In this document: positions 10,208-18,552 of the stretch, piece after piece
Layout: the number at the start of each line of letters is the position of its first letter
How positions within the stretch are numbered: position 1 is the stretch's first letter
Assembly: GCA_026401035.1 (NCBI GenBank)
Contig: JAPLNR010000057.1
Span: forward strand, 23,196 to 87,195
DNA from: Planctomycetia bacterium
GTDB taxonomy: Bacteria > Planctomycetota > Planctomycetia > Pirellulales > UBA1268
Reading direction: 5' to 3'
DNA: 64,000 bases
The notes under the pieces: model-generated
The model's database searches: none
The model's input: the letters and a program-made list of their open reading frames with translations, nothing else
Told to the model about the DNA's origin: nothing
Translations under genes and position numbers: made by a program

Positions 10208-10339
10208 CTGAGGAGTCGGGATCGGCGGAAGCTCGAGGAGCATTTGGAATTTTCGCTGCGTTGAGGTCCGCAGCGCCGCACGACGCCATTGCGAAAAATC
10301 CACGCGACGCGACTTCCGCCGTCCCGACGACCAATGCGG
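10208..10339 (+). repeat. family B dispersed repeat, copy 1
   Basis: A 132-bp element running from CTGAGGAGTCGGGATCGGCG to CGACGACCAATGCGG. It shares both ends and the internal block GCGAAAAATCCACGCGACG with the copy at 25468-25598, and in inverse orientation with 62691-62808. The middle is variable. No stable reading frame is common to all copies. Confidence 0.8.
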
Positions 10340-10382
10340 GTCGTTCGCGCAGGGCAGGAAACGGTCTCAGAGAACCGCAGCC

Positions 10383-12041
10383 CTACTTCGGCTCCGCGGG
10401 CTTCGCATCCTCGCCCGCCGGGCGTCTCTTTGGCTTGCGGGATGACCTGTTCGCGGCCGTCGCCCAGCGGATCGCGACCGGCAGGCTGAAGACCTTCTCG
10501 AAGAGGTCGACCCGCCGCTCCGCTCCCCAGATGTCGACCAGCGGTTCCTGATCGGCGACGACGTCGAGCATGGCACCCGAGTCGGTCACCCGCACGATCA
10601 CGTCGCGGACCTGCTGCGACCGGCTGCGGTCGAGGCCTCCCGCGAGCCGCAGGATCGCCGCCATCCGGTGCACCCGCTGCTGGTCTTCGGCCGAGATGCG
10701 GGCCAGATTTTCGTGCTTGCGCTTGGGATGGGCGCCGCGGTGGTAGCGGGCGACGTTGGCGATCAGTTCGAGGTCGTGCCCGCGGATTCCGGGGAGGCGG
10801 CTGTTGCGGATCAGGTGATAGCTGTGCTTGTGGTGCTGGTCGTAGTTGATCACGTAGCCCACGTCCTGCAGGCGGGCCGCGCATTCCAGCAGAATCCGGT
10901 CGCCCGGCAGGAGCCCGAGTGGTTCGGCCAGTTGCTCGTAGATTCGACCGGCAAGCGCCGCCACTTTCCGGCCGTGCTCGACCTCGCCCGAACAGGCGGC
11001 CGCCAGCCGCTCGATCGCCGCGTCGCGGAGCACCGGGTCGTCGGCTGCGGCCGCCGGAGCGGCGCCCAGCACGTCGTCGATCATCTCCCGCACGAGTCCA
11101 TCGCGGACACCGCGGGTGTGGATCACGAGCGTGTTCACGCGAAAGCGTTTGAGAAGCGCGTCGACGATCGTCAGGCCGGCGATGATGATGTCGGCGCGGT
11201 CGGGCGTCATGCCGGCCATGCTGCGGCGGGCCCGCAGCGGCATCTTTCGCAGCCGATCGAGCAAGTGCCGCAGTTCGGCCTGCGACACCTTGTAGCCGCC
11301 GACGGGCACGTCGGCCTGCTTCTTCGTGGCCATGATGAGTTCGGCCAGCGTCGTGAACGTGCCTCCGCAGCCGACGAGGAAATGCGGGGCGAAGAGCGGC
11401 CGGGTGGTCCGCTTCTTGAGGCAGGAGGCGACCTCCTCCTCCATTCGCGCGAAGTCCTCAGGCAGCGCGGTCTCACCGAGGCCGAACTGCTCCGTGAGCC
11501 GGACCGCACCCAGGGGTGTCGAGAAAATTGATTCGATCAGGTTGCCGGTGGCGAAGACGATCTCGGTGCTGCCGCCGCCGATGTCGGCGACGATCACGTT
11601 CTTGCCCGCGAGGTCGAACGCATTCTGCACGCTCGAAAACGCCAGCCGCGCCTCCCGTTCGCCGGCGATCACCTCCACCTCGAGCCCCACCTCCTCGCGC
11701 ACCCGGCGGCAGAACTCCGGACCATTGCGGGCCTCGCGGACTGCGCAGGTGGCGATCGTGCGCAGGCTCGTCACCTGGTAGCCGCTGGCGATCTCCTTGA
11801 AGGTGCGCAGGGCCTGCACCGTGCGGTCCATCGATTCATCGTCGAGCCGGCCCTGTGACGAGACGCTGCGGCCGAGCCGCGTCGGCTCCCGTTCCTCGTC
11901 GAGAATCCGGTAGGCACCACCACGGAGCGCCTCGGCCACGAGCAGCCGCACGCTATTGGAGCCGATGTCGATGGCCGCCAGGCGGCTCGTCATCTCGGCC
12001 GACAGATAGATCTGCTTCTCTTCGGTCAGTGCGGCAGCCAT
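10383..12041 (-). CDS. ppx: exopolyphosphatase / pppGpp phosphohydrolase (Ppx/GppA family)
   Basis: The roughly 552-residue protein has the ASKHA actin-like fold: the phosphate-1 motif is AAIDIGSNSVRLLVAE and the second is VADIGGGSTEIVFA. A C-terminal HD-like domain (from about residue 310) carries HKHSYHLIRNS and ARYHRGAHPK. The family removes phosphate from polyphosphate or pppGpp, linking phosphate storage and the stringent response; sequence alone does not tell which. The start at 12041 is chosen; ATG at 11993, directly before the first beta-strand, is a good alternative. The C-terminus ends in a Lys/Arg/Pro-rich tail. Confidence 0.88.
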   Translation of the reverse strand: MAAALTEEKQIYLSAEMTSRLAAIDIGSNSVRLLVAEALRGGAYRILDEEREPTRLGRSVSSQGRLDDESMDRTVQALRTFKEIASGYQVTSLRTIATCAVREARNGPEFCRRVREEVGLEVEVIAGEREARLAFSSVQNAFDLAGKNVIVADIGGGSTEIVFATGNLIESIFSTPLGAVRLTEQFGLGETALPEDFARMEEEVASCLKKRTTRPLFAPHFLVGCGGTFTTLAELIMATKKQADVPVGGYKVSQAELRHLLDRLRKMPLRARRSMAGMTPDRADIIIAGLTIVDALLKRFRVNTLVIHTRGVRDGLVREMIDDVLGAAPAAAADDPVLRDAAIERLAAACSGEVEHGRKVAALAGRIYEQLAEPLGLLPGDRILLECAARLQDVGYVINYDQHHKHSYHLIRNSRLPGIRGHDLELIANVARYHRGAHPKRKHENLARISAEDQQRVHRMAAILRLAGGLDRSRSQQVRDVIVRVTDSGAMLDVVADQEPLVDIWGAERRVDLFEKVFSLPVAIRWATAANRSSRKPKRRPAGEDAKPAEPK

Positions 12042-12187
12042 CGAGTGTGGGTTCCTGCGGGGGAGCATTCAATCATACATTGGCGGGCATACATTGCCGG
12101 GCATGCATTGCCGGCCAGGGTTTCGATCCCGGTGGACTGCATACGGTACACTCCCGATCCTCACGAGACCCTCACACGCAACGTACA

Positions 12188-13147
12188 GTGCCGTCCGTTC
12201 CGCCACCGAACGTCTTCTTCACCACCGGCCGCTGGACGCCCGACGCCCCGGCCTGCGCCGTGGCCGTGGGCAACTTCGACGGCGTGCATGTCGGCCATGT
12301 GGCGATCGTGGAGCGGCTGCGGGCCGCGGCGGGAGAACGCGGCCTGCCGGCGGTGGTGTTCACGTTCGATCCGCATCCGGTGAGCATCGTCCGGCCCGAG
12401 GCGGCCCCCGCGCCGCTGACCACGCCCCGCCGCCGGGCGGATCTGCTGGCGGCGCTCGGCGTCGACGCCGTGCTCGTGCAGCCGACTGACCGGCAGCTCG
12501 TGGCCCTCGAGGCCGAGGATTTCTATCACGACATTCTCCGCGGGCGGCTGCGGGCCGCCGCGCTGGTCGAAGGCCGGGATTTTCATTTCGGCGCCCGCCG
12601 TCGCGGTGACGTCGCATTATTGGGCCGGCTCTGCGCGGCTGAAGGAGTGCTTCTCGAAGTGATCGAACCCGTGCTGCGCGACGGCGAGAGCGTGTCGAGC
12701 TCGCGGCTGCGGCGGCTGATCGGCGCGGGCCGGATCCGCGAGGCCAATACATTGCTGACGGCAGCCTATCGCGCGACCGGCACAGTGATCGAGGGAGCCC
12801 GACGCGGTCAGACCATCGGCTTTCCCACGGCGAACCTCGGCGGGATTGCAACGCTGCTGCCGGCTGCCGGCGTCTATGCGGCGCATGCGGTTGCCGAAGG
12901 CGACGGCACGGCGTGGCCGGCGGCGGTTCACATTGGGCCGAACATCTCGTTTGGCGAGACGGCCATCTCGGTCGAGGCCCACCTCATCGGCTACGCGGGG
13001 AACCTCTACGGCAGGACGCTGCACGTTGACTTCCTCGACCGGCTGCGCGACACTCGCAGGTTTGCCACGGTCGACGAACTGCGGGCACAACTCTCGATCG
13101 ACGTCGAACGGGCCGCAGAGGCCTGTCGCTCCGCCGGCCAGGGTTGA
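12188..13147 (+). CDS. ribF: bifunctional riboflavin kinase / FAD synthetase
   Basis: The 319-residue enzyme makes FMN and then FAD from riboflavin. The N-terminal nucleotidyltransferase domain has VAVGNFDGVHVGH and TFDPHP, and the loop SSSRLRRLI. The C-terminal flavokinase domain (from about residue 195) has GQTIGFPTANL, the GxPTAN substrate motif. I choose the GTG at 12188 because the family begins just ahead of this point, and longer readings run into the divergent ppx gene. It begins a run of plus-strand genes through nrnA to the respiratory complex; no FMN riboswitch motif was seen upstream. Confidence 0.92.
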   Translation: MPSVPPPNVFFTTGRWTPDAPACAVAVGNFDGVHVGHVAIVERLRAAAGERGLPAVVFTFDPHPVSIVRPEAAPAPLTTPRRRADLLAALGVDAVLVQPTDRQLVALEAEDFYHDILRGRLRAAALVEGRDFHFGARRRGDVALLGRLCAAEGVLLEVIEPVLRDGESVSSSRLRRLIGAGRIREANTLLTAAYRATGTVIEGARRGQTIGFPTANLGGIATLLPAAGVYAAHAVAEGDGTAWPAAVHIGPNISFGETAISVEAHLIGYAGNLYGRTLHVDFLDRLRDTRRFATVDELRAQLSIDVERAAEACRSAGQG

Positions 13148-13190
13148 GCCCCGGCGCGACGACAACCAGACATTTCAACAAGGAGCAGGC

Positions 13191-14180
13191 ATGCGACTGG
13201 ATTGGGCGAGTCTTCTCGAGGTGCTGCGGGGCTGTGGCCGCGTGGTGCTGACCAGCCATGTGCGCCCCGACTGCGACGCGCTCGGCAGCGAACTCGGCAT
13301 GCTCGGCATCCTCGAGGCGATCGGCAAGGACGTGCGGATCGTCAACGCCCAGTCGACTCCCGCGGGCCTCAAGTGGATCGATCCCGCGAACCGGATCGAG
13401 TCGCTCCAGGACGGTGTGAAGAAGGAAGACCTCGCCGACCGCGACCTGTTTCTCGTGCTCGACACGAGCGCCTGGGCGCAGCTCGGGGCGATGGGCGACG
13501 TGGCGAAGACGATGCGGGAGAAGGTGCTCGTCGTCGACCACCACGTGAGCGAGGACGACCTCTCCGACCGCTGGTTCAAGGATACGTCTGCCGAGGCGAC
13601 GGCCCGGATCGTCTACGAGATCGGCCTACGGCTCAGGGTGCCGCTCACCGAGCGGATCGCCACGCCGCTCTACGCCGGCCTGTCGACCGACACGGGCGGC
13701 TTCCGGTTTCCGTCCACTTCGGGCGAGACATTTCGCGTGGCGGCCCGGCTCGTCGACGCCGGCGCCAGTCCGCCGACGGTCTACCGCGAACTCTTCGAGC
13801 AGGATTCGATCGCCCGGCTGCATCTCGTCGGCCGCACGCTGGCCGGCGCACAGATCTCCCACGACGGCAGGGTGATCACATCGACGGTCAGGCAGAGCGA
13901 CATCAAGGAGGCACAGGCGCTGCCCGCCGACACCGAAGATCTCGTCAACCTCACGCTCGCCGTGAAGGGCACGGAACTCGCCGTGATCCTCATCGAGCAG
14001 CCCGATGGCCGGATCAAGACGAGCTTCCGCAGCCGGAGCCACGTCGACTGCAATCTGCTGGCGGCCCGGTTTGGCGGTGGCGGACACAAGGCAGCGGCGG
14101 GCGCGATCCTGCCGGGGCCGTTCGATGCGGCCCATGCGCTGGTGGCCACCGCCGTGGACGAGGCGTGGCGCAACGCGTAA
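13191..14180 (+). CDS. nrnA: DHH/DHHA1 oligoribonuclease / pAp phosphatase
   Basis: A 329-residue DHH-family phosphoesterase. The DHH domain has TSHVRPDCDALGSELG near the N-terminus and VVDHHVSEDD as the DHH motif. The C-terminal DHHA1 domain ends with FGGGGHKAAAGA, the substrate-binding glycine loop. NrnA-type enzymes degrade 2-5 nt RNA fragments and dephosphorylate pAp. The ATG at 13191 is preceded by AAGGAG, about 5 bases upstream. It is 43 bp after ribF and 31 bp before the Rieske gene, so it may share a transcript with them. Confidence 0.92.
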   Translation: MRLDWASLLEVLRGCGRVVLTSHVRPDCDALGSELGMLGILEAIGKDVRIVNAQSTPAGLKWIDPANRIESLQDGVKKEDLADRDLFLVLDTSAWAQLGAMGDVAKTMREKVLVVDHHVSEDDLSDRWFKDTSAEATARIVYEIGLRLRVPLTERIATPLYAGLSTDTGGFRFPSTSGETFRVAARLVDAGASPPTVYRELFEQDSIARLHLVGRTLAGAQISHDGRVITSTVRQSDIKEAQALPADTEDLVNLTLAVKGTELAVILIEQPDGRIKTSFRSRSHVDCNLLAARFGGGGHKAAAGAILPGPFDAAHALVATAVDEAWRNA

Positions 14181-14211
14181 AGTCCTGGGGTCTTCCATCA
14201 GGAGCAGTGCG

Positions 14212-14793
14212 ATGAACCGTCATCAAGGCAATGCGGATCGTGGTCAACCAGTCAGCGGCGGCCCGGCGGCGTCCGGCCGCAGGAATTTTTTGGCGGAGTT
14301 CGCCGCGATGGTCTGCGGTGGCCTGGCGTTCCTCGCGCCGGTCGGGGCGGGCGTCTGGATGTTTCTCGATCCGCTGCGGCGCCGCGGGGCGGCGGCCGCC
14401 TTCCTGCCGGTGACGGAGCTGTCGGGCATTCCGGATGACGGCGTGCCGCGGCAGTTTCCCGTGGTGGCCGATCGCGTCGATGCGTGGACGGGATTTGCCG
14501 CGGAGCCGATCGGGGCCGTCTATCTCTGCCGTCAGAAGGGATCTCAGACCGTCGAAGCGCTCTCCGCAACCTGCCCGCACGCCGGCTGCTTCGTCGAGAT
14601 CGACAAGGCCGAGAAATGCTTCCGCTGCCCCTGCCACAACAGCCGGTTCACGATCGACGGCGGCATCGTGGCGCCGAGCCCGAGCCCGCGGGCGATGGAC
14701 GGGCTGGAATGCCAGGTCGGCAAGAATGGCGCGGTCGCCGTGAAGTGGCAAAACTTTTATACCGGTATCGCTGAGAAGGTGGCCCGCCCATGA
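14212..14793 (+). CDS. Rieske iron-sulfur protein of a bc-type complex
   Basis: The 193-residue protein has a twin-arginine-like N-terminus (GRRNFLAE) followed by a membrane anchor, which suits export of a folded cluster protein by Tat. The C-terminal Rieske domain shows both boxes: CPHAGC (Cys121, His123) and CPCHNS (Cys139, His142) as predicted 2Fe-2S ligands, with Cys126 and Cys141 as the likely disulfide pair. It passes electrons from quinol to the cytochrome c part encoded next door. An AGGAG site precedes the ATG at 14212, and the stop overlaps the next start by 4 bp. Confidence 0.94.
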   Translation: MNRHQGNADRGQPVSGGPAASGRRNFLAEFAAMVCGGLAFLAPVGAGVWMFLDPLRRRGAAAAFLPVTELSGIPDDGVPRQFPVVADRVDAWTGFAAEPIGAVYLCRQKGSQTVEALSATCPHAGCFVEIDKAEKCFRCPCHNSRFTIDGGIVAPSPSPRAMDGLECQVGKNGAVAVKWQNFYTGIAEKVARP

Positions 14794-16835
14794 GCACGTC
14801 GCATCCAGACAAGCCGAAGCCCGGACTCCTCGGCCAGTTGGCCGACTTCTTCGATGACCGCACCGGCTACCGGGCCCTCGTCCACGAGGCGCTCTACGAG
14901 CGGGTGCCCGGCGGCGCCCGCTGGCGGTATGTCTGGGGCAGTACGCTCGTGTTCGCCTTTCTCACGCAGGTGATCACGGGGCTCGTACTCTGGTCGAGCT
15001 ATTCCGCCAGTGCCCAGACGGCCTGGGAGAGCGTCTACTACATCCAGCACGAGATGACCGGAGGCTGGCTGCTCCGCGGAATCCACCACGTGATGGCGCA
15101 GGCGATGGTGGTCTTGCTCGCGCTCCATCTGATGCAGGTCGTGATCGACGGTGCCTACCGGGCGCCCCGCGAGGTGAATTTCTGGCTGGGGCTCGTGCTC
15201 ATGATGCTGGTGCTCGGCATGGCGCTCACCGGCTACCTGCTGCCGTGGGACCAGAAGGGCTACTGGGCCACCCGCGTGGCGACGAATCTCGCCGGACTCG
15301 TGCCGCTCGTGGGGCCCTCGCTCCAACAGCTCGTCGTTGGTGGGCCCGATTACGGCCATCACACGCTCACCCGCTTCTTCGCCCTCCATGCCGGCTTCCT
15401 GCCGGCCACGCTCGTGATCATGCTCGTGGTGCACCTGTCGCTGTTCCGCAAGCACGGCCTGCACGCGAAGCAGCCGATCACGAAGCCCGATGCGATGTTC
15501 TGGCCCGACCAGGTGCTCAAGGACGCCGTGGCGATGCTGGCCGTGATGGCGGTGGTGCTCGGCGTGATCCTGATGCCGGCCCTGCGGGCGATGCTCGACG
15601 GCCGCCCGATCGTGCCGGGCGAACTCGGTGCCGAACTGGGTGCCCCGGCCGATCCCTCGCAGCCCTATGCCGCCGCGCGGCCGGAGTGGTATTTCCTCTT
15701 CCTCTTCCAGTTTCTGAAGGTCTTCGAGGGCTGGGGGGCGACGGGTGAATTCTTCGGCGCGATCGTGGTTCCGGGGCTGACCATGGCCGTGATGTTCCTG
15801 ATGCCGATCCTTGGCCGCTGGAACCTCGGCCACCGGTTCAACGTCGCCTTCACGCTCGCGATCCTCGGCGGCGCGGGCCTGCTGACGGCGTTGGCCCTGA
15901 ACGAAGACTACTGCGCCCGCTGGATCGATCCGGCGACATTTGCCGACGTCCGTGAGCTTCACGAGAAGACCGAAGGCGACCCTGCCAAGATCGCCGCGGC
16001 GCTGGGCAACGATCCGGGCAAGATCGCCGACTTCAAGAAGCGTCACAGGAAGTGGGACGCCTACCGCCACTCGCAGGCCTTTCTCGACGCCGCGGTACAG
16101 GCGAAGGTCGATGCCGAACGGTCGATCGAGCTGGCCGGAAGGCCGGAGAAGATTCCGCCCGCGGGAGCGCTGGAGCTCGTTCGCAACGATGCTCTGAGCC
16201 AGGGACCAAAACTCTTCGCCCAGCATTGTGCAAGCTGCCATGCCCACGTCGATCCGGCGGCGGCCGGGGCGTCCGCACTGCTCGCCAAGGCTTCGGCGGC
16301 CAACCTCTTCGAGTTCGGCAAGGCCGCGTGGATGCGCGGCCTGCTCGATCCCAAGCAGGTCGCCGGCCCGGCCTACTTCGGCAACACGGCCCACAAGGAG
16401 GGCGACATGGTGAACTTCGTCACCAACGATCTCACCGACCGCGACACCTGGAAGCCCGCCGACATCGAAGCCGTAATCGCCGCGATGGCTGCCGAGGCCG
16501 GGTTTGCCGACACGCAGGCACCGCCGGATCTGATCGAAAAGGGCAGGACGCTCATCGCCGACGGCGAGCGCTGTGGCGGCTGCCACAAGTTTGGCGACAA
16601 TGACATGGAGCTCGGCTCAGCGCCCGACATCACCGGCTGGGGCTCGAAGGAATGGCTCGTGGGGATCCTCACCGATCCAACCCACGAGCGGTTTTATGGC
16701 GACTCCAACGACCGCATGCCGAGCTTCGGCAAGGCCGACGAGGGGGCCATGCCGCTGCTCACGAGCCAGCAGATCGGCCTGATTGCCGACTGGCTCCGTG
16801 GCGAGTGGTACCGCCCCGCCGCCGCTGCGCACTGA
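14790..16835 (+). CDS. cytochrome b fused to a dihaem cytochrome c
   Basis: The 681-residue protein joins two parts. Residues 1 to about 370 are cytochrome b, with haem-ligand histidines in GIHHVMAQ and further on at ALHAGFLP and VVHLSLF, and the Qo-site PEWY motif at 298-301. After a charged linker (about 380-465) come two cytochrome c modules with CASCH (480-484) and CGGCH (595-599). So the b and c components of the bc complex are one chain, and only the separate Rieske subunit is needed to complete it. The start overlaps the Rieske stop (ATGA). Fused b-c proteins are known in some phyla, but a tail with two c haems is not the common form. Confidence 0.93.
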   Translation: MSTSHPDKPKPGLLGQLADFFDDRTGYRALVHEALYERVPGGARWRYVWGSTLVFAFLTQVITGLVLWSSYSASAQTAWESVYYIQHEMTGGWLLRGIHHVMAQAMVVLLALHLMQVVIDGAYRAPREVNFWLGLVLMMLVLGMALTGYLLPWDQKGYWATRVATNLAGLVPLVGPSLQQLVVGGPDYGHHTLTRFFALHAGFLPATLVIMLVVHLSLFRKHGLHAKQPITKPDAMFWPDQVLKDAVAMLAVMAVVLGVILMPALRAMLDGRPIVPGELGAELGAPADPSQPYAAARPEWYFLFLFQFLKVFEGWGATGEFFGAIVVPGLTMAVMFLMPILGRWNLGHRFNVAFTLAILGGAGLLTALALNEDYCARWIDPATFADVRELHEKTEGDPAKIAAALGNDPGKIADFKKRHRKWDAYRHSQAFLDAAVQAKVDAERSIELAGRPEKIPPAGALELVRNDALSQGPKLFAQHCASCHAHVDPAAAGASALLAKASAANLFEFGKAAWMRGLLDPKQVAGPAYFGNTAHKEGDMVNFVTNDLTDRDTWKPADIEAVIAAMAAEAGFADTQAPPDLIEKGRTLIADGERCGGCHKFGDNDMELGSAPDITGWGSKEWLVGILTDPTHERFYGDSNDRMPSFGKADEGAMPLLTSQQIGLIADWLRGEWYRPAAAAH

Positions 16836-16853
16836 CTCGCCCGCGCCGGCTTC

Positions 16854-16983
16854 GGGCTGCCCACGCCCTCTCGCCGGACGCTCGCTTCGGGCATCCATGC
16901 CCTGCGCTCTCTCGATGCTGACTGCGCTCTCGGCATCCTGCCTTCGCTTGTCAGCAACGCCGTCTCGAGGGGATGGGCAGCCC
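16854..16983 (-). repeat. family A MITE-like element, inverted copy
   Basis: The 130-bp element has perfect 10-bp terminal inverted repeats GGGCTGCCCA/TGGGCAGCCC. Its left end, read on the minus strand, gives AGCGAGCGTCCGGCGA before the terminal repeat, matching the right ends of the other copies. No coding capacity. Confidence 0.75.
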
Positions 16984-17021
16984 AAAGCCTCTCCGTATTG
17001 AAATCCACAGCGGGAGGCGGA

Positions 17022-17152
17022 GGGCTACCCGTGCCCCAGGAGCCGGCGTATGCCGCCGAGCGCAGCCAGGATGGCGGAGCGAAGGCGGCATCCGAGCGAG
17101 CGAAGAACAGGATGTTCGCAGCGAGCGTCCGGCGATGGGGCATGGGTGGCCC
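17022..17152 (+). repeat. family A MITE-like element
   Basis: The 131-bp element has terminal inverted repeats of 16 bp (GGGCTACCCGTGCCCC against the right arm at 17137-17152; two mismatches). The right end has the family signature GCAGCGAGCGTCCGGCGA. It lies 38 bp from the inverted copy. Confidence 0.75.
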
Positions 17153-17183
17153 TTCGCCGGTGCGCACCAGTTGAGCCAGTTCG

Positions 17184-18419
17184 CTATGTCATCCCGCCGA
17201 GCACCGTGGCCCGGGCCACGCGGCCGACGCCCACCATGTAGGCCGCCGTGCGGAGGCTCACCTTTCGCGACATGGAGAGCTGCCAGACCTGCTCGAAGGC
17301 CTCGGCGAGGATGCGATCGAGTTCCTGCCGCACGCGGTTGATGCCCCACTGGTAGTGTTGCCGGTTCTGGACCCACTCGAAATAGCTCGCGGTCACGCCG
17401 CCGGCGTTGACGAGGATGTCGGGCAGGACCGTAACGCCCCGCTCTTCGAAGACCGCGTCGGCTTCGGGTTCCACCGGCGCGTTGGCCGCCTCCACGATGA
17501 TCGGCGCCCGCACCGTCGCCGCATTCGCCGTGGTGAGCACGCCGCCGAGCGCGGCCGGGATGAGCACGTCGCATTCAAGCGCGAGCAGTTCCACATTGGT
17601 CAGCGCATCGCCGCCGGTGTAGCCGTCGAGCCGGCCCGCGTGCGCCTGGGCAAACCGCAGCATGTCGAGGATGTCGAGCCCGTCGGCCCTGTGGAAGCCG
17701 CCGTGCGCGTCGCTCACCGCCACGATTTGGCATTCGGCATCGCGTAGAAACTTCGCCGTGTGCGTGCCGACGTTGCCGAAGCCCTGGATGGCGACCCGCG
17801 TGCCCGGGATGCGGCGGCCCAGCCGGCTCAGCAGCTTGAGCGTGAGACTGCCCACGCCGCGGCCGGTGGCCTCGTCGCGACCGGGAATGCCGTGATAGTC
17901 GACGGGCTTGCCCGTGACGCAGGCCGGCGAGAAGCCGTGGTACTTGTCGTACTGGTTCATGATCCACGCCATCACTTCCGGCGTGCTGCCCATGTCGGGG
18001 GCGGGGATGTCGACGTCGGGGCCGATGAGATCGTGGATCGCGTCGACGAACCGGCGGGTCACCCGCTCCAATTCACGTAGCGAGAGCCGGGAGGGATCGA
18101 TGGCGATGCCGCCCTTGGCGCCGCCGTAGGGCAGATCGACCACGGCAGTCTTCCAGGTCATCAGCGCGGCCAGCGCCCGCACCTCGTCGAGATCGACCTG
18201 CGGGTGGTAGCGGAGGCCACCCTTCATCGGCCCGCGGGCGTCGTTGTGCTGCACGCGGTAGCCGATGTAGGTCGCTACCTCGCCCGAATCGAGTTCGACC
18301 GGAATCTGCACCTGCACCTCCCGCTTGGCCGTTAGCAGGAGCCGGCGGATGCTGTCGGACAGGTCGAGTTCGTCGGCCGCGCGGTCAAAGTAAATTCTGG
18401 TGGCTTCGCTGGAACGCAT
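17184..18419 (-). CDS. gdhA: glutamate dehydrogenase (Glu/Leu/Phe/Val family)
   Basis: The 411-residue protein fits the hexameric 45-kDa GDH family, which interconverts glutamate and 2-oxoglutarate plus ammonium. The substrate-binding part has [11 protein letters not shown], and the catalytic lysine motif is PYGGAKGGI. The Rossmann domain begins at [17 protein letters not shown], with a glycine pattern that allows NAD binding. Which cofactor and amino acid are preferred cannot be read with certainty. It is a single gene flanked by repeats downstream and the divergent pseudokinase gene upstream. Confidence 0.93.
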   Translation of the reverse strand: MRSSEATRIYFDRAADELDLSDSIRRLLLTAKREVQVQIPVELDSGEVATYIGYRVQHNDARGPMKGGLRYHPQVDLDEVRALAALMTWKTAVVDLPYGGAKGGIAIDPSRLSLRELERVTRRFVDAIHDLIGPDVDIPAPDMGSTPEVMAWIMNQYDKYHGFSPACVTGKPVDYHGIPGRDEATGRGVGSLTLKLLSRLGRRIPGTRVAIQGFGNVGTHTAKFLRDAECQIVAVSDAHGGFHRADGLDILDMLRFAQAHAGRLDGYTGGDALTNVELLALECDVLIPAALGGVLTTANAATVRAPIIVEAANAPVEPEADAVFEERGVTVLPDILVNAGGVTASYFEWVQNRQHYQWGINRVRQELDRILAEAFEQVWQLSMSRKVSLRTAAYMVGVGRVARATVLGGMT

Positions 18420-18552
18420 GGTCCGGTGGCTCTCCTGACGGCGCGGCTCGATGAACGGCCTTGCGATCTTATCGGTGGGCCTTTCCCGGTCACAAGCCGG
18501 GACCGCGTGGCACAGCAGGAACGAAACCCGTTAAGATTGGGCTGGAAGACGC

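Larger units (their letters stand above)
9760..10382. other. 623-bp non-coding repeat island
   Basis: No supported gene lies between the small secreted protein and the exopolyphosphatase. The stretch is filled by repeats: a 16-bp perfect inverted repeat (9883-9898 with 9945-9960), two tandem family C units (from 9924 and from 10076) and one family B copy (10208-10339). Open frames here are side effects of high G+C. Confidence 0.7.
16836..17183. other. 348-bp non-coding gap with two family A elements
   Basis: The gap lies between the cytochrome b-c gene and the convergent gdhA. It holds two neighbouring family A repeats in opposite orientation (16854-16983 and 17022-17152). No gene or clear terminator was found. 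Confidence 0.65.

Noticed and set aside
9760..10382. CRISPR array
   Set aside because: Direct repeats are present, but only two units about 130-150 bp long with internal hairpins; there is no short repeat-spacer pattern and no cas gene.
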